A stretch of 54,959 bases of DNA from an uncultured bacterium (GTDB lineage Bacteria > Actinomycetota > Coriobacteriia > Coriobacteriales > Coriobacteriaceae): assembly GCA_905215385.1 (NCBI GenBank), contig CAJMPY010000018.1, positions 1 to 54,959 on the forward strand. The letters run 5' to 3'. The position numbers and the translations under genes were made by a program. The notes under the pieces are model-generated. The model made no database searches and was not told the origin of the DNA. It saw nothing but the letters and a program-made list of their open reading frames with translations. Of the stretch, positions 1 to 8,567 are shown piece by piece (within the stretch, counting starts at the first letter, position 1; every line of letters starts with the position of its first letter).

Positions 1-36
1 GGGATTGGTCAATCTCGGCCGACTATATTTGGCTAA

Positions 37-396
37 TATTTTCCGACGCTAACACCGGTCCCCAATTCAGCACCGGCCCCCGCTCCCGCAGCACCGACCA
101 TCCCCGGGGACTTCCCCATCGATTTCGCGACCGAGGTCTTCTGCCCTAGCCCGCTGCTGCACCAGCTGTCGACTTATCTCCCCTACGGCGCTGACACCCT
201 CGGCATCGTCGGCGAGTACTACTGGATTGCTCGCGAGCGCGGTACCATCGAGGCCGGCCGTAACCGCGCGAGCTTCCCCCTGCGCTACACACAGGCCGGC
301 AAACGCCACGAAGTCACCGTACGCATTCGCCGCAACACCACCGGCGGCCTCGGAGCCACCTGGACCATCGACAAGGTCGAAGCCCCGGTCGAGTAA
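37..396 (+). pseudogene. 3' remnant of an unidentified secreted or surface protein
   Basis: An open frame runs from just after a stop at 34-36 to the TAA at 394-396 but has no convincing start codon. It reads as real protein: an Ala-Pro linker at the beginning, then a compact domain of about 95 residues ending in TWTIDKVEAPVE. A strong terminator follows directly, as expected for the true end of a gene. The 5' part is missing or out of frame, so I read it as the tail of a disrupted gene. I do not recognise the family. The opposite-strand ORF at 67-417 is its shadow. Confidence 0.5.
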
Positions 397-436
397 AAAA
401 CGGCCTCGGATAGCCAATTGACCATCCGAGGCCGTT
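397..436. terminator. bidirectional rho-independent terminator
   Basis: Near-perfect 14-bp inverted repeat (arms 397-411 and 423-436) containing CGGCCTCGGAT and its complement, bounded by A and T runs. It separates the plus-strand remnant from the convergent minus-strand lipoprotein gene. Confidence 0.85.
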
Positions 437-450
437 TGAATTGTGGCCTT

Positions 451-843
451 TTAGTTGTCATCGGCGCATATAGACACCAGAGAAGCAAGCTCATCCTCAA
501 GTTGCGGAGCAAAGTATCTAAAAGAAACCTGCGCTCCAGTCGGTATCGACTCAATCATATTCGCAGCATTATCTGAAACTCGGTACGATGCAGTTTCACC
601 TGTCTTCAAATCCTCTATTGAGCAGACAGCGTCTTCAGCATCAATCGACCTAAGCACGCCTTTTCCTTGTAACATCACATCGGCATGCCCGCCAGCTATT
701 TCTAATGAACCTGAGTCTGTCGCAGTCACTTCTCCGGAACCTCCGCGCGATATCTCTTCCTTTGTTGAACAGCCCACCAATGAAGCCATCAGCACCAAAG
801 ACAGAGCTAGACGAATCGCCCTACTTCGAAAAAGTCGTTCCAT
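451..843 (-). CDS. small lipoprotein of unknown function
   Basis: Starting at the third possible Met gives 130 residues with a basic n-region, a hydrophobic stretch and the lipobox LVGC (Cys25), so it should be a membrane-anchored lipoprotein. The mature part is acidic, and its C-terminal half (VRSIDAEDAVCSIEDLK onward) looks like a small beta-rich domain. The gene overlaps the 3' end of the upstream peptidase gene, so the two are probably co-transcribed and translationally coupled. Starts at 855 or 870 are possible but have no better ribosome site. The function is unknown; a role linked to the exported peptidase, such as inhibitor or partner, is only an inference from the overlap. Confidence 0.7.
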   Translation of the reverse strand: MERLFRSRAIRLALSLVLMASLVGCSTKEEISRGGSGEVTATDSGSLEIAGGHADVMLQGKGVLRSIDAEDAVCSIEDLKTGETASYRVSDNAANMIESIPTGAQVSFRYFAPQLEDELASLVSICADDN

Positions 844-1948
844 AAGTCCACGCATAATAGCTCTGATCATACTTCAGGAAGGATAAAGATGAATTCCAGC
901 CGTCCGCTATGCCAATCATCTGCCTTGTCTCTCCAGTTTTCTTACCAGTAAGTGTGGCGTAAGCCTCCGCTGTTACAGAATGGGCTGATCCGTTGTACAA
1001 ACTCGCATGTAAAACATTCGGTCTATTAGAGTTAATCTCATTTTGAATGCTCGCGATAGCCGGAGAGGAGACAGTGCGGGCGATAAGAGTACTTCCTCTG
1101 CTTGCGCAGTAATTTGTAAACCCCGTTGCACAGGTTGATATCGGCGTTCCGCCCAAAACAACGCCGGGAACAGTCTGTTCTTCATCGGAAAGAGCATGGG
1201 TATTGGTGTAATTCCATATCTGCATATATTGCGAAGGGTCGCTATATAAATTGGCAATGCCATACAGTTCCGCAACGTTCGAAAATGCTGTCACCATACA
1301 AGCATAGTGGGCAGTAAGCCTCTTAATCTCGCTTTCATCATATGACATAAACTGAGAAATGGAACGAAATCCAGATACTGTGTAATCCTGCATTTGAGTT
1401 GCGTAAATTACGACATCGTTCCAGCTTGAAGGTTTATTCGATAAAACGACAGGCCGTCCTTCTATGGAAACAGCCGGGATTGTTCGTCCGCAATTTGTTG
1501 TTATTGAACCGTCCAAAGATTGCACACCGAATTCGAATGGATTGATCATTACGACTGGGTTATTGAAAGAATAAGACTCAACACCAAGATCTCCTCCCCG
1601 ATCCATAGGGCTGACTAAGCCATCTCCAAAACGATATCCCGTAAGTATTTCATCATCTGAAGCATCTAAAACCAAATAGCCCGCGGCTCTATTGAATGTC
1701 ACAACCGGAACAATGTAGCCAAGCGGGGACCCATCAACGTCTACAAAAGGAATAGGGTCAGAAGGCGTATACGAAGAGCCGAGGAGTCCCTTTATATATT
1801 TATCGGCAAGCTCTTGCGCAATTTCTGAAGTAAATTGTATCTGCTCACCATCAATATTGCCCGTCGAAGCAAAAACCTCTTTCGGACGTGCGGCCAAGGC
1901 GACAATTGAAGACGCGACAAGTTGCAGAAAACGACGACGCGAAAGCAT
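821..1948 (-). CDS. Tat-exported papain-like cysteine peptidase (C10/C39-like)
   Basis: A 375-residue protein beginning with a twin-arginine signal (SRRRFLQLVASS). The segment around residues 86-110 (GYLVLDASDDEILTGYRFGDG) resembles the propeptide of streptopain-type C10 peptidases. Candidate catalytic residues are Cys217 in HYACMVTAF, His323 in GSAHSVTAEAY and Asp349 or Asn352 in IADGWN, which is the Cys-His-Asn order of papain-fold enzymes. The sequence is too divergent for me to choose between the C10 and C39 families. It likely acts outside the membrane, and Tat export would imply folding or disulfide pairing first (several Cys are present). It shares an operon with the following lipoprotein gene. 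Confidence 0.7.
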   Translation of the reverse strand: MLSRRRFLQLVASSIVALAARPKEVFASTGNIDGEQIQFTSEIAQELADKYIKGLLGSSYTPSDPIPFVDVDGSPLGYIVPVVTFNRAAGYLVLDASDDEILTGYRFGDGLVSPMDRGGDLGVESYSFNNPVVMINPFEFGVQSLDGSITTNCGRTIPAVSIEGRPVVLSNKPSSWNDVVIYATQMQDYTVSGFRSISQFMSYDESEIKRLTAHYACMVTAFSNVAELYGIANLYSDPSQYMQIWNYTNTHALSDEEQTVPGVVLGGTPISTCATGFTNYCASRGSTLIARTVSSPAIASIQNEINSNRPNVLHASLYNGSAHSVTAEAYATLTGKKTGETRQMIGIADGWNSSLSFLKYDQSYYAWTYGTTFSK

Positions 1949-2011
1949 ATGTTCTTCTTTCTAGAGGATAGAGGAGCGACTTATAAGATACTCCTATTCT
2001 ATAACCTTTTT

Positions 2012-2023
2012 TGTAACGTTACA
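2012..2023. promoter_or_regulatory. palindromic operator candidate upstream of the peptidase gene
   Basis: Perfect 12-bp palindrome TGTAACGTTACA about 65 bp before the peptidase start. A TATAGAAT-like -10 lies between it and the gene on the minus strand. The position suits a repressor or activator site; the regulator is not identifiable. The rest of 1949-2197 is AT-rich and shows no gene. Confidence 0.4.
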
Positions 2024-2197
2024 GCACTGGTTATATTTCAATTCGATTTGCTTATGTCCTTGCAACCCAATACGTCTTTACGTTTTAAACGGAATTAGAA
2101 AATCACTCATAGCAAAAACGGGCTTTAATCCCAAAGAGATGACTTTGATTATGAATCAAACCAGCAGCCAGGGCATAGTTGCAGTGCAATTGCTACA

Positions 2198-2227
2198 AGA
2201 AAGGCCGCCCTTGCTGGCGGCCTTTCT
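2198..2227 (-). terminator. terminator of ettA
   Basis: Perfect 12-bp inverted repeat (AGAAAGGCCGCC / GGCGGCCTTTCT) with a 6-nt loop, directly downstream of the ettA stop. The transcript ends in TTTCTT. Confidence 0.85.
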
Positions 2228-2235
2228 ACTTGCTA

Positions 2236-3915
2236 CTAGTCACGCGTGAGCTTGCGGTGAATACGATGCGGCTGGGCTGCGTCCTCGCCCAGGCGCTCGA
2301 TGCGGTTGGCCTGATAGGCCTCGAAGTTACCCTCAAACCAATACCAGTTGCCCGGGTTCTCATCGGTGCCCTCCCACGCCAGGATGTGCGTGGCAACGCG
2401 GTCCAGGAACATACGATCGTGGCTAATGACCACCGAGCAGCCCGGGAACTCGAGCAGCGCCGCCTCGAGCGAGGACAGCGTCTCGACGTCGAGGTCGTTC
2501 GTGGGCTCGTCGAGGAGCAGCAGGTTGCCGCCCTGCTTGAGCGTAAGCGCCAAGTTCAGACGGTTGCGCTCGCCACCGGAGAGCACGCCGGCGCGCTTCT
2601 GCTGGTCCTGACCCTTAAAGCCAAAGCTCGCCACATAGGCGCGGCTCGGGACCTCGGTCTCGCCGACCATCATGTGGTCCAGGCCGTCCGAGACGACCTC
2701 CCACAGGTTCTTGTCGGAGTCGATGCCGGAGCGGTTCTGGTCGACGTAGCTGATCTTGACGGTCTCGCCCACTTCGAGCTCGCCCGAAGTCAGCGGCTCC
2801 AGGCCCACGATGGTCTTGAACAGCGTGGTCTTACCGACACCGTTGGGGCCGATCACGCCCACGATGCCGTTGCGCGGCAGGGTGAACGAGAGGTCGTCGA
2901 TGAGCACGCGACCGTCGAACTCCTTGTGCAGGTGATGAGCCTCGAGTACCTTATTGCCCAGACGCGGGCCCACAGGAATACGGATGTCGGTCCAATCGAG
3001 CTTCTGGCTTGCGCGTGCCTCGGCCTCCATCTCCTCGTAGCGAGCCAGACGGGCCTTGTTCTTTGCCTGACGGGCCTTGGGCGAGCTGCGCACCCACTCG
3101 AGCTCGGCCTCCATGCGCTTGGCGAGCTTGGCGTCGCGGTTACCCTGAGCCTCGATACGGGCGGCCTTGGTCTCCAGATACGTGGAGTAGTTGCCCTTGT
3201 AGGGATAAAGGTGACCGCGGTCGACCTCGCAGATCCACTCGGCAACGTTATCCAGGAAGTACCGATCGTGTGTGACGGCAAGCACCGCGCCCTGGTAGTT
3301 GTGCAGGAAGTGCTCGAGCCACAGGATCGACTCGGCGTCCAGGTGGTTCGTGGGCTCGTCGAGCAGCAGCAGATCGGGAGCCTCGAGCAGCAGCTTGCAC
3401 AGGGCCACGCGGCGGCGCTCGCCGCCGGAAAGCACGTTGACCGGCATGTCGGAATCGGGCAGCTGCAGGGCGTCCATGGCCTGGCCGAGCTTGGAATCGA
3501 TATCCCAGCCGTCGGCGGCATCGATCTCGTCCTGGAGCTTGCCCATCTCGGCCATGAGGGCGTCCATGTCGCAATCCGGGTCGCACATCTCCTCGCCGAT
3601 CTTGTTGAAGCGATCGACCTTTGCGATCATGTCGCCAAACGCCATGCGCACGTTCTCGATGACGGTCTTGTCGTTGTCGAGAGGCGGCTCCTGCTGCAGA
3701 ATGCCCACGGTGTAGCCGGGAGTGAGCCTGGCATCGCCGTTGGAGACCTCCTCGATACCGGCCATGATCTTGAGCAGGGTCGACTTGCCCATACCGTTGG
3801 GGCCCACGACGCCGATCTTGGCACCGGGATAGAAGCTCAAGGTCACGTCGTCAAGGATCACCTTGTCGCCATGAGCCTTGCGAGCCTGATACATCTGGTA
3901 GATAAACTCCGCCAT
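2236..3915 (-). CDS. ettA: energy-dependent translational throttle protein EttA (ABC-F)
   Basis: A 559-residue soluble ABC-F ATPase with two nucleotide-binding domains. Walker A motifs are at 38-46 (GPNGMGKST) and 356-364 (GPNGVGKTT). Signature LSGGE is at 162-166 and repeats in the second domain, with Walker B/D-loop LLLLDEPTNHLD at 182-193 and LLLLDEPTNDLD later. A charged linker around residues 240-310 carries the P-site tRNA interaction motif region. Length and the extended Arm segment after the first Walker A match EttA rather than the antibiotic-protection ABC-F proteins. EttA binds the ribosomal E site and couples entry into elongation to the ATP/ADP ratio. It is a single gene with its own terminator. 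Confidence 0.93.
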   Translation of the reverse strand: MAEFIYQMYQARKAHGDKVILDDVTLSFYPGAKIGVVGPNGMGKSTLLKIMAGIEEVSNGDARLTPGYTVGILQQEPPLDNDKTVIENVRMAFGDMIAKVDRFNKIGEEMCDPDCDMDALMAEMGKLQDEIDAADGWDIDSKLGQAMDALQLPDSDMPVNVLSGGERRRVALCKLLLEAPDLLLLDEPTNHLDAESILWLEHFLHNYQGAVLAVTHDRYFLDNVAEWICEVDRGHLYPYKGNYSTYLETKAARIEAQGNRDAKLAKRMEAELEWVRSSPKARQAKNKARLARYEEMEAEARASQKLDWTDIRIPVGPRLGNKVLEAHHLHKEFDGRVLIDDLSFTLPRNGIVGVIGPNGVGKTTLFKTIVGLEPLTSGELEVGETVKISYVDQNRSGIDSDKNLWEVVSDGLDHMMVGETEVPSRAYVASFGFKGQDQQKRAGVLSGGERNRLNLALTLKQGGNLLLLDEPTNDLDVETLSSLEAALLEFPGCSVVISHDRMFLDRVATHILAWEGTDENPGNWYWFEGNFEAYQANRIERLGEDAAQPHRIHRKLTRD

Positions 3916-4005
3916 TTGCCTGTTTTATCCTTTCTACCTGCTGTTTCCCTATTCTTGTTTTCGTTTTAGTGGAAACGAAATGAGGTAACCAGCTCTGAAA
4001 CTAAA

Positions 4006-4027
4006 CGAAAAAGGGGCATGGTTGCCC
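4006..4027 (-). terminator. probable terminator of the SdpI-like gene
   Basis: A short GGGCA-ACCA-TGCCC hairpin followed on the minus strand by CCTTTTT, about 75 bp after the membrane-protein stop. The stem is modest. Confidence 0.5.
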
Positions 4028-4100
4028 ACACCCCCTAATACTACCTGGGAAAAGTCCCCCGGAACATACTATGAACTGCGTACGCTAGTTTTCCGCAACC

Positions 4101-4805
4101 TTAACGAGCGGCTCGCTGCGATTTGCGCCACAACAGATACGAGTAGACGTAGACGGCTCCAACCGAACCAAACGCCAGAACCGCAATCACCGCGGCGACG
4201 ACTTCACTCGAAAGCACGCTGCCTGCCACGCCCATCACAATCAGGCCAATACCCAGCACCATAAAGCAGGCGCCGCCAAAACGCTGCGTACGGCGCCAGT
4301 TCTCGGGATCGGCAAGCGCCCAAGGTGTCTTGATACCGAGCGTATAGTTCTGCTTCACACGCGGCAAGTAGTTGCCTACGCCGATGAACAGCAAACCGAC
4401 AACACCGGAAATCAGCACGTTAACCGAACCGACCGCCGGCACCACGCCCCAGACCGTAAGCTCTCCCAGCCAGCTTATGGCGCACATGAACAAGGTGAAG
4501 GCGATTACGAAGCCCTGATAGAACTTGCCCGAGGTTCGATATGCCTCGCCTTTGGGGTCGATGCGCGGCACCACGCAGAACATTGCGAGAAGCGCCAGAG
4601 GCAGCGCGCCGAGCGCGGAGGCCATCCAGCTAGGACCCCAACCGTCGACGGCGCCGTTCGCGCCCCAGTGCGTGGGAATCTGCGCAGGCAAGCTCGGCAT
4701 CACCATGAGGTGCGCTACGACATTGGCGACACACAGAGCGACCAGCGCAATCCACACGCGCGACGATACCCCCGTGGGGTGAATGCCCTTGTTTTCGTTA
4801 TTCAT
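4101..4805 (-). CDS. SdpI/DUF1648-family membrane protein (toxin immunity-like)
   Basis: 234 residues with about six hydrophobic segments. The N-terminal half carries the DUF1648 pattern (MPSLPAQIPTHWGANGAVDG). The C-terminal half has the SdpI signature (GNYLPRVKQNYTLGIKTPWAL followed by W..T..FGG). The ATG at 4805 has AAGGTGATAAGG upstream and overlaps the end of the ArsR gene by 8 bp, so the pair is one operon. In Bacillus subtilis SdpI is the immunity protein against the SDP toxin and also titrates the SdpR repressor at the membrane. No SDP toxin gene is visible here, so the ligand is unknown. Confidence 0.85.
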   Translation of the reverse strand: MNNENKGIHPTGVSSRVWIALVALCVANVVAHLMVMPSLPAQIPTHWGANGAVDGWGPSWMASALGALPLALLAMFCVVPRIDPKGEAYRTSGKFYQGFVIAFTLFMCAISWLGELTVWGVVPAVGSVNVLISGVVGLLFIGVGNYLPRVKQNYTLGIKTPWALADPENWRRTQRFGGACFMVLGIGLIVMGVAGSVLSSEVVAAVIAVLAFGSVGAVYVYSYLLWRKSQRAAR

Positions 4806-5076
4806 CCTTATCACCTTCAGTGTTTGTAAAGCCCATAAACCAGCCAATTAAATCCTGCATGACGGTGGTGTTTAAGCTGTATACGATGTTTTGGCCATGG
4901 CGCTCGTCGGTCACCAACCCGGCATTTTTGAGCGTCGCCAAGTGATGGCTTAGCGACGGCTTACTGATATCGAAATGCTCGGCAAGCTCCCCCGCCGTGC
5001 AATTGCCCTCGCGCAGCAACTCCAAAATGCGCCGTCGCGTTGGATCGGCAAGCGCCTTAAAACCCTCTCCCGGCAT
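4798..5076 (-). CDS. ArsR/SdpR-family winged-helix repressor
   Basis: 92 residues from the ATG at 5076, a start that fits the family N-terminus GEGFKALADPTRRRILELL. A winged helix-turn-helix follows (AGELAEHFDISKPSLSHHLATLKNAGLV), then a wing with the HGQNIVYSLN pattern. No metal-binding cysteines appear in helix 3, so it is closer to SdpR than to metal-sensing ArsR. It is first in a two-gene operon with the SdpI-like membrane protein and probably represses its own promoter at the palindrome around 5125. Confidence 0.88.
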   Translation of the reverse strand: MPGEGFKALADPTRRRILELLREGNCTAGELAEHFDISKPSLSHHLATLKNAGLVTDERHGQNIVYSLNTTVMQDLIGWFMGFTNTEGDKDE

Positions 5077-5124
5077 AAGACCTCCTCTCATCATCTCTCA
5101 TGACGCGCACACTATACTCGATAT

Positions 5125-5140
5125 TTAGATGTTTGTCTAA
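5125..5140. promoter_or_regulatory. operator of the SdpR/SdpI-like operon
   Basis: TTAGA-TGTTTG-TCTAA inverted repeat about 50 bp upstream of the repressor start, with an extra TCTAA half-site at 5144-5148. The position over the presumed promoter and the dyad form suit an autoregulated ArsR-type repressor. The binding itself is inferred. Confidence 0.55.
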
Positions 5141-5302
5141 CTGTCTAATCTTGTACTCAAAAAAATAGCCGCCTCCGCGTAATGCGAAGACGGCCACTTC
5201 TCACGCTACAAACGTGTTTGGGAGTTGGCCAACCCGCTGCAACGGGTGCCATCTGCTTCATCTTATGCGAATCACTGCCTCATTTCAACAAGCCCCTAGG
5301 GC

Positions 5303-5331
5303 TCAAATGGAATCGCGATAATACCTATAAT
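5303..5331 (+). promoter_or_regulatory. promoter of tcdA-tatD
   Basis: Consensus -10 TATAAT at 5326-5331, 17 bp after a weak -35 (TCAAAT, 5303-5308) and 45 bp before the tcdA start. Confidence 0.5.
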
Positions 5332-5375
5332 GGCGATAGCTAAAACACGATTCGCTTCCCCATCGGAGGATGTCT

Positions 5376-6167
5376 ATGACCGAAACTGCTGCACTCGTCG
5401 AGACACGCGACACCAAGCTCGAAATCATCATGGGCCGCGAGGCACTCGACAAGCTCGCCGATGCCACGGTGCTGGTACTCGGCTGCGGAGGTGTGGGCTC
5501 TAACTGCTGCGAGGCACTTGCCCGTGGCGGCATTGGTCATTTCGTCATTCTGGACAAGGACATCATCGCGCCCAGCAATATCAATCGCCAGGCCATCGCC
5601 TTTCATAGCACCGTCGGCAAGCGCAAGGTTGACGTGATGGAAGCCATGATCCACGATATCAATCCTGCCGCCACCGTCATCAAGCGTACCGAATACCTGC
5701 TGAGCGACAACATCGATGATTTCTTCGCGAGCGTTTTGGAGCAGACGGGCGGCAAGCTCGACTACGTCGTCGACGCCATCGACACCATCTCGGCCAAGCT
5801 CACCATTGCCAAATATGCTCAGGACCACGGCATTCGTTTGGTTAGTTCCATGGGCGGGGCCAACAAGCTCCATCCCGAGTGCCTCCGCTTTGCCGACATC
5901 TTCGATACGGTACGTGACCCCATGAGCCGCATTATGCGCAAAGAATGTAAGAAGCGCGGAATCAAGAGCCTACACGTACTGTTTAGCTGCGAGGAATCGG
6001 TTAAGACACAGCCCCGCGATCCTTCCAACATCCACGAGCGCACCGAGCTGGGAACCGCCAGCTTTATGCCGCCCATCATGGGTCAGATGATTGCCGGCGA
6101 GGTTATCCGCCAGATTAGCGGGCGCGGGTGCGAGCGCGTGCGCGCCGATGGCCAGCGCTTGGACTAG
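5376..6167 (+). CDS. tcdA: tRNA threonylcarbamoyladenosine dehydratase (ThiF/E1-like)
   Basis: 263 residues. An E1-like adenylating fold is visible: nucleotide loop LGCGGVGSNCCEALARGG near 36-52, the DKD...NINRQ segment at 61-72 and the conserved VVDAIDT. The C-terminal part has MGGANKLHPECLRFADIFDT and MRKECKKRGI, both typical of TcdA (CsdL). The enzyme cyclises t6A to ct6A at position 37 of ANN-decoding tRNAs using ATP. The ATG at 5376 is preferred because GGAGG lies 6 nt upstream, whereas the ATG at 5370 abuts it. A tatD-family gene follows 14 bp downstream. Confidence 0.9.
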   Translation: MTETAALVETRDTKLEIIMGREALDKLADATVLVLGCGGVGSNCCEALARGGIGHFVILDKDIIAPSNINRQAIAFHSTVGKRKVDVMEAMIHDINPAATVIKRTEYLLSDNIDDFFASVLEQTGGKLDYVVDAIDTISAKLTIAKYAQDHGIRLVSSMGGANKLHPECLRFADIFDTVRDPMSRIMRKECKKRGIKSLHVLFSCEESVKTQPRDPSNIHERTELGTASFMPPIMGQMIAGEVIRQISGRGCERVRADGQRLD

Positions 6168-6181
6168 CAGGGTGCGCCACG

Positions 6182-6964
6182 ATGAAGCTGCAGCTGTTTG
6201 ATGTGCACTGTCATCTCGATTTAATGGCTCACCCGGACGCCGTTGCCGATGAGGCAACGGCGCTGGGCCTGGTTCTATTTGACTGCGGCGTCGATCCGCA
6301 CGACTTTGCACGCGCCAAGAAGCGCGCCTGCAGCCGTTCAAATATTTTTGCCGGCATCGGCCTCCATCCCTGGTGGCTCGCCGACGGACGATGTGGTCCT
6401 GCCGAAGTCAATCTGCTTTGCGAAGTCGCTGACCAAGAGCGCTATATCGGCGAGGTAGGACTCGACTTTTCCGCGCGCTTTGCCGGAAGCGAACCGCTAC
6501 AAATACAGACATTTGACCGGCTCTGCGATGCGCTCGTGCAGCATCCTCTTACCGGGCGCGTAATATCAATTCACGCCGTTCGTTCGGCGGGAACCGTACT
6601 GGACGTCCTCGAATCGCATGGACTACTCATCCCAAACTCCGACTCCCCCGTTATCATCTTCCACTGGTTTAGCGGCACTTCGGACGAACTCGTCCGCGCG
6701 CGTAATGCGGGCTGCTATTTTTCCGTCAACGAACGCATGCTCGCATCTAAACGAGGACGCGAATACACACGACAGATTCCACTCGACCGTCTACTGCTCG
6801 AGACCGATGCGCCGGCCGAGCCAAACACAGAAACAAGCGCGCAATCGCTCATCAGATCGCTCACAAGGACCTCAGAACGCATCGCCTCGCTCAAAAAATG
6901 TGACATAAAGCACATCGAATCGGCAGTTTTAGCAAATGCGCGCTCTGTTTTTGACCTTCGCTAA
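6182..6964 (+). CDS. TatD-family metal-dependent hydrolase (putative DNase)
   Basis: 260 residues with the TIM-barrel amidohydrolase motifs of TatD: DVHCHLD at the N-terminus, IGLHPWW, GEVGLDFS (metal-binding Glu), ISIHAVR, FHWFSGT and LLETDAP. TatD proteins are Mg-dependent 3'-5' nucleases linked to DNA repair and quality control. This copy is more divergent than housekeeping TatD (shortened middle, HPWWL in place of the usual HP), so substrate is uncertain. It follows tcdA by 14 bp and is probably co-transcribed. The longer reading frame start at 6128 lies inside tcdA and has no support. Confidence 0.85.
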   Translation: MKLQLFDVHCHLDLMAHPDAVADEATALGLVLFDCGVDPHDFARAKKRACSRSNIFAGIGLHPWWLADGRCGPAEVNLLCEVADQERYIGEVGLDFSARFAGSEPLQIQTFDRLCDALVQHPLTGRVISIHAVRSAGTVLDVLESHGLLIPNSDSPVIIFHWFSGTSDELVRARNAGCYFSVNERMLASKRGREYTRQIPLDRLLLETDAPAEPNTETSAQSLIRSLTRTSERIASLKKCDIKHIESAVLANARSVFDLR

Positions 6965-7043
6965 CCCCTGTGGGCAAAAATGCCAAGGGACATGCGAATC
7001 GCACAACGCAGTCCTTATTGGAAGGCGGTACAGTTCGGCGGCA

Positions 7044-8561
7044 TTACACCAATTCGTGCATGAGATCACGGTTGCGTGTATACAATTCGTCAAAGATATG
7101 ACGACGCGACGCATATAGCTCGTGGGCAGTCATATCGGGCACGATTGTTTGCGCAACGCCAAGGACTCGGGCGAGTTCATCCCATGATGTATAGGCGCCA
7201 CCTGCGAGAGCTGCCATAATAGCATCACCGAAGCATGCGCCCACCGTAACCTTGGCAACCGAGACCTCGCGCCCGCATACGTCGGCGATAGCTTGCATCC
7301 AAATTGGATTCTTGGTTCCACCTCCGACAAGCATAATGCGCCCAATTGGCAGTCCATGCTCTCGCTCGATAATGTCGACATGGGATGCAACGGTATACGC
7401 GACGCCTTCCAAGGCGGCGCGAACCATATGGGCTCGCGTATGCCTTCCGGTCAGGCCAAAGAAGACGCCACGCGCCTCGGGATCGTTGAGCGGAGTACGC
7501 TCCCCCGCAAAGTACGGCAGACACAGGAGCCCATCGGCACCCGGCGCCACATCGGCGGCATCATGCGCCATAACCGAATATGCATCGGGGCCACCGTGGC
7601 CCTCGGCCTCTACCGCGTCGCGATACAGCTCTTGGCGCAGCCACGATGTGAGTGCACCCGCTGTATTGGTCCCCGCGCAGATCCCGTAAGTTCCGGGAAT
7701 GATAAACGTCCCTGGCCACAGGCGAGCATCATCGACCATATGATCAGCTAAGTAGATGAAATACGCCGTGCTCCCCAACTGAACCATCATATCGCCGGGA
7801 CGGAATACACCCGTCGAAATGGCCTCGGCACCAGAGTCGCCCGTTCCCACCAAGACAGGTGTCCCTGCCACGAGCCCCGTCGCCTCAGCCGCACGCTGCG
7901 TAATCACCCCGGCAATATCGGTAGCCGACATTACCTCCGCCATCTGGTCAGGCCGGCAGAAACGAGCACATTCCCGAGCATCAACCTTCCAAGTGTAGCG
8001 ATCGTATAGGGGAAGAAAATCCTCCGCCAAATAACGGTCCACCGTAAAACGCCCCGTCAACTTCGCGCACAGAAACGATGACGCCGTCAGGAACTTCGCG
8101 GCACGTTCGTGCACCTCGGGCATATTCTCCTTAAACCACAAGATCTTTGGAGCAATATCTGACGAACAGGGATCGTGCCCGAAAAGCTCGCGTGCGCGAT
8201 CTGGCCCATATTCGGAAAGAAGCTCGTCAATCTGCGGCTTCGAACGTGCATCGACTCCATATAAAATCGCGGGTGCCAGCGCGTTGCACTCGGTATCGAC
8301 CGGTACGCAGTCGCAACCCAATGCGGAAAGGCCCACGCATCCAATCTGCGCCGCATTAACCCCCGATCGCACCACCAGCTCGCGCGACAAGCGGCAAAAA
8401 TCTCCCCACCAAACTGCCTCCGCATCATGCTGGTACCATCCATCACGCGGGTTGTCCGTCTCGTGTCCACAAGAGGCCTGGCAAACGATATTGCATCGAT
8501 CATCGATTAAAACGCCTTTAGAGGCGCTTGTCCCAATATCAATACCCAGATAGAACGCCAT
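7044..8561 (-). CDS. FGGY-family carbohydrate kinase (xylulokinase-like)
   Basis: 505 residues. N-terminal ATPase-fold motif GIDIGTSASKGVLID, catalytic-base region DARS after ILYGV, GTGDSGAEAISTGV and C-terminal VGGGTKNPIWMQAIADV are all FGGY hallmarks. The overall pattern is closest to xylulose or ribulose kinases. It should phosphorylate a ketose or polyol released by the locus. It is the last gene of the long minus-strand catabolic cluster, 7 bp after the BtpA-like gene, with GGGGAG before its ATG. Substrate specificity cannot be read from the sequence. Confidence 0.85.
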   Translation of the reverse strand: MAFYLGIDIGTSASKGVLIDDRCNIVCQASCGHETDNPRDGWYQHDAEAVWWGDFCRLSRELVVRSGVNAAQIGCVGLSALGCDCVPVDTECNALAPAILYGVDARSKPQIDELLSEYGPDRARELFGHDPCSSDIAPKILWFKENMPEVHERAAKFLTASSFLCAKLTGRFTVDRYLAEDFLPLYDRYTWKVDARECARFCRPDQMAEVMSATDIAGVITQRAAEATGLVAGTPVLVGTGDSGAEAISTGVFRPGDMMVQLGSTAYFIYLADHMVDDARLWPGTFIIPGTYGICAGTNTAGALTSWLRQELYRDAVEAEGHGGPDAYSVMAHDAADVAPGADGLLCLPYFAGERTPLNDPEARGVFFGLTGRHTRAHMVRAALEGVAYTVASHVDIIEREHGLPIGRIMLVGGGTKNPIWMQAIADVCGREVSVAKVTVGACFGDAIMAALAGGAYTSWDELARVLGVAQTIVPDMTAHELYASRRHIFDELYTRNRDLMHELV

Positions 8562-8567
8562 AGGTGC

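Noticed and set aside
2179..3969. 596-codon frame opposite ettA
   Set aside because: It is the shadow frame of a strongly GC-biased gene, rich in Val, Leu and Arg without domains, and ettA is certain.
5168..5194. Terminator between the SdpR and tcdA units
   Set aside because: The GCCGCCTCCGC / GCGAAGACGGC hairpin is imperfect and sits upstream of both divergent genes, so there is no transcript for it to end.
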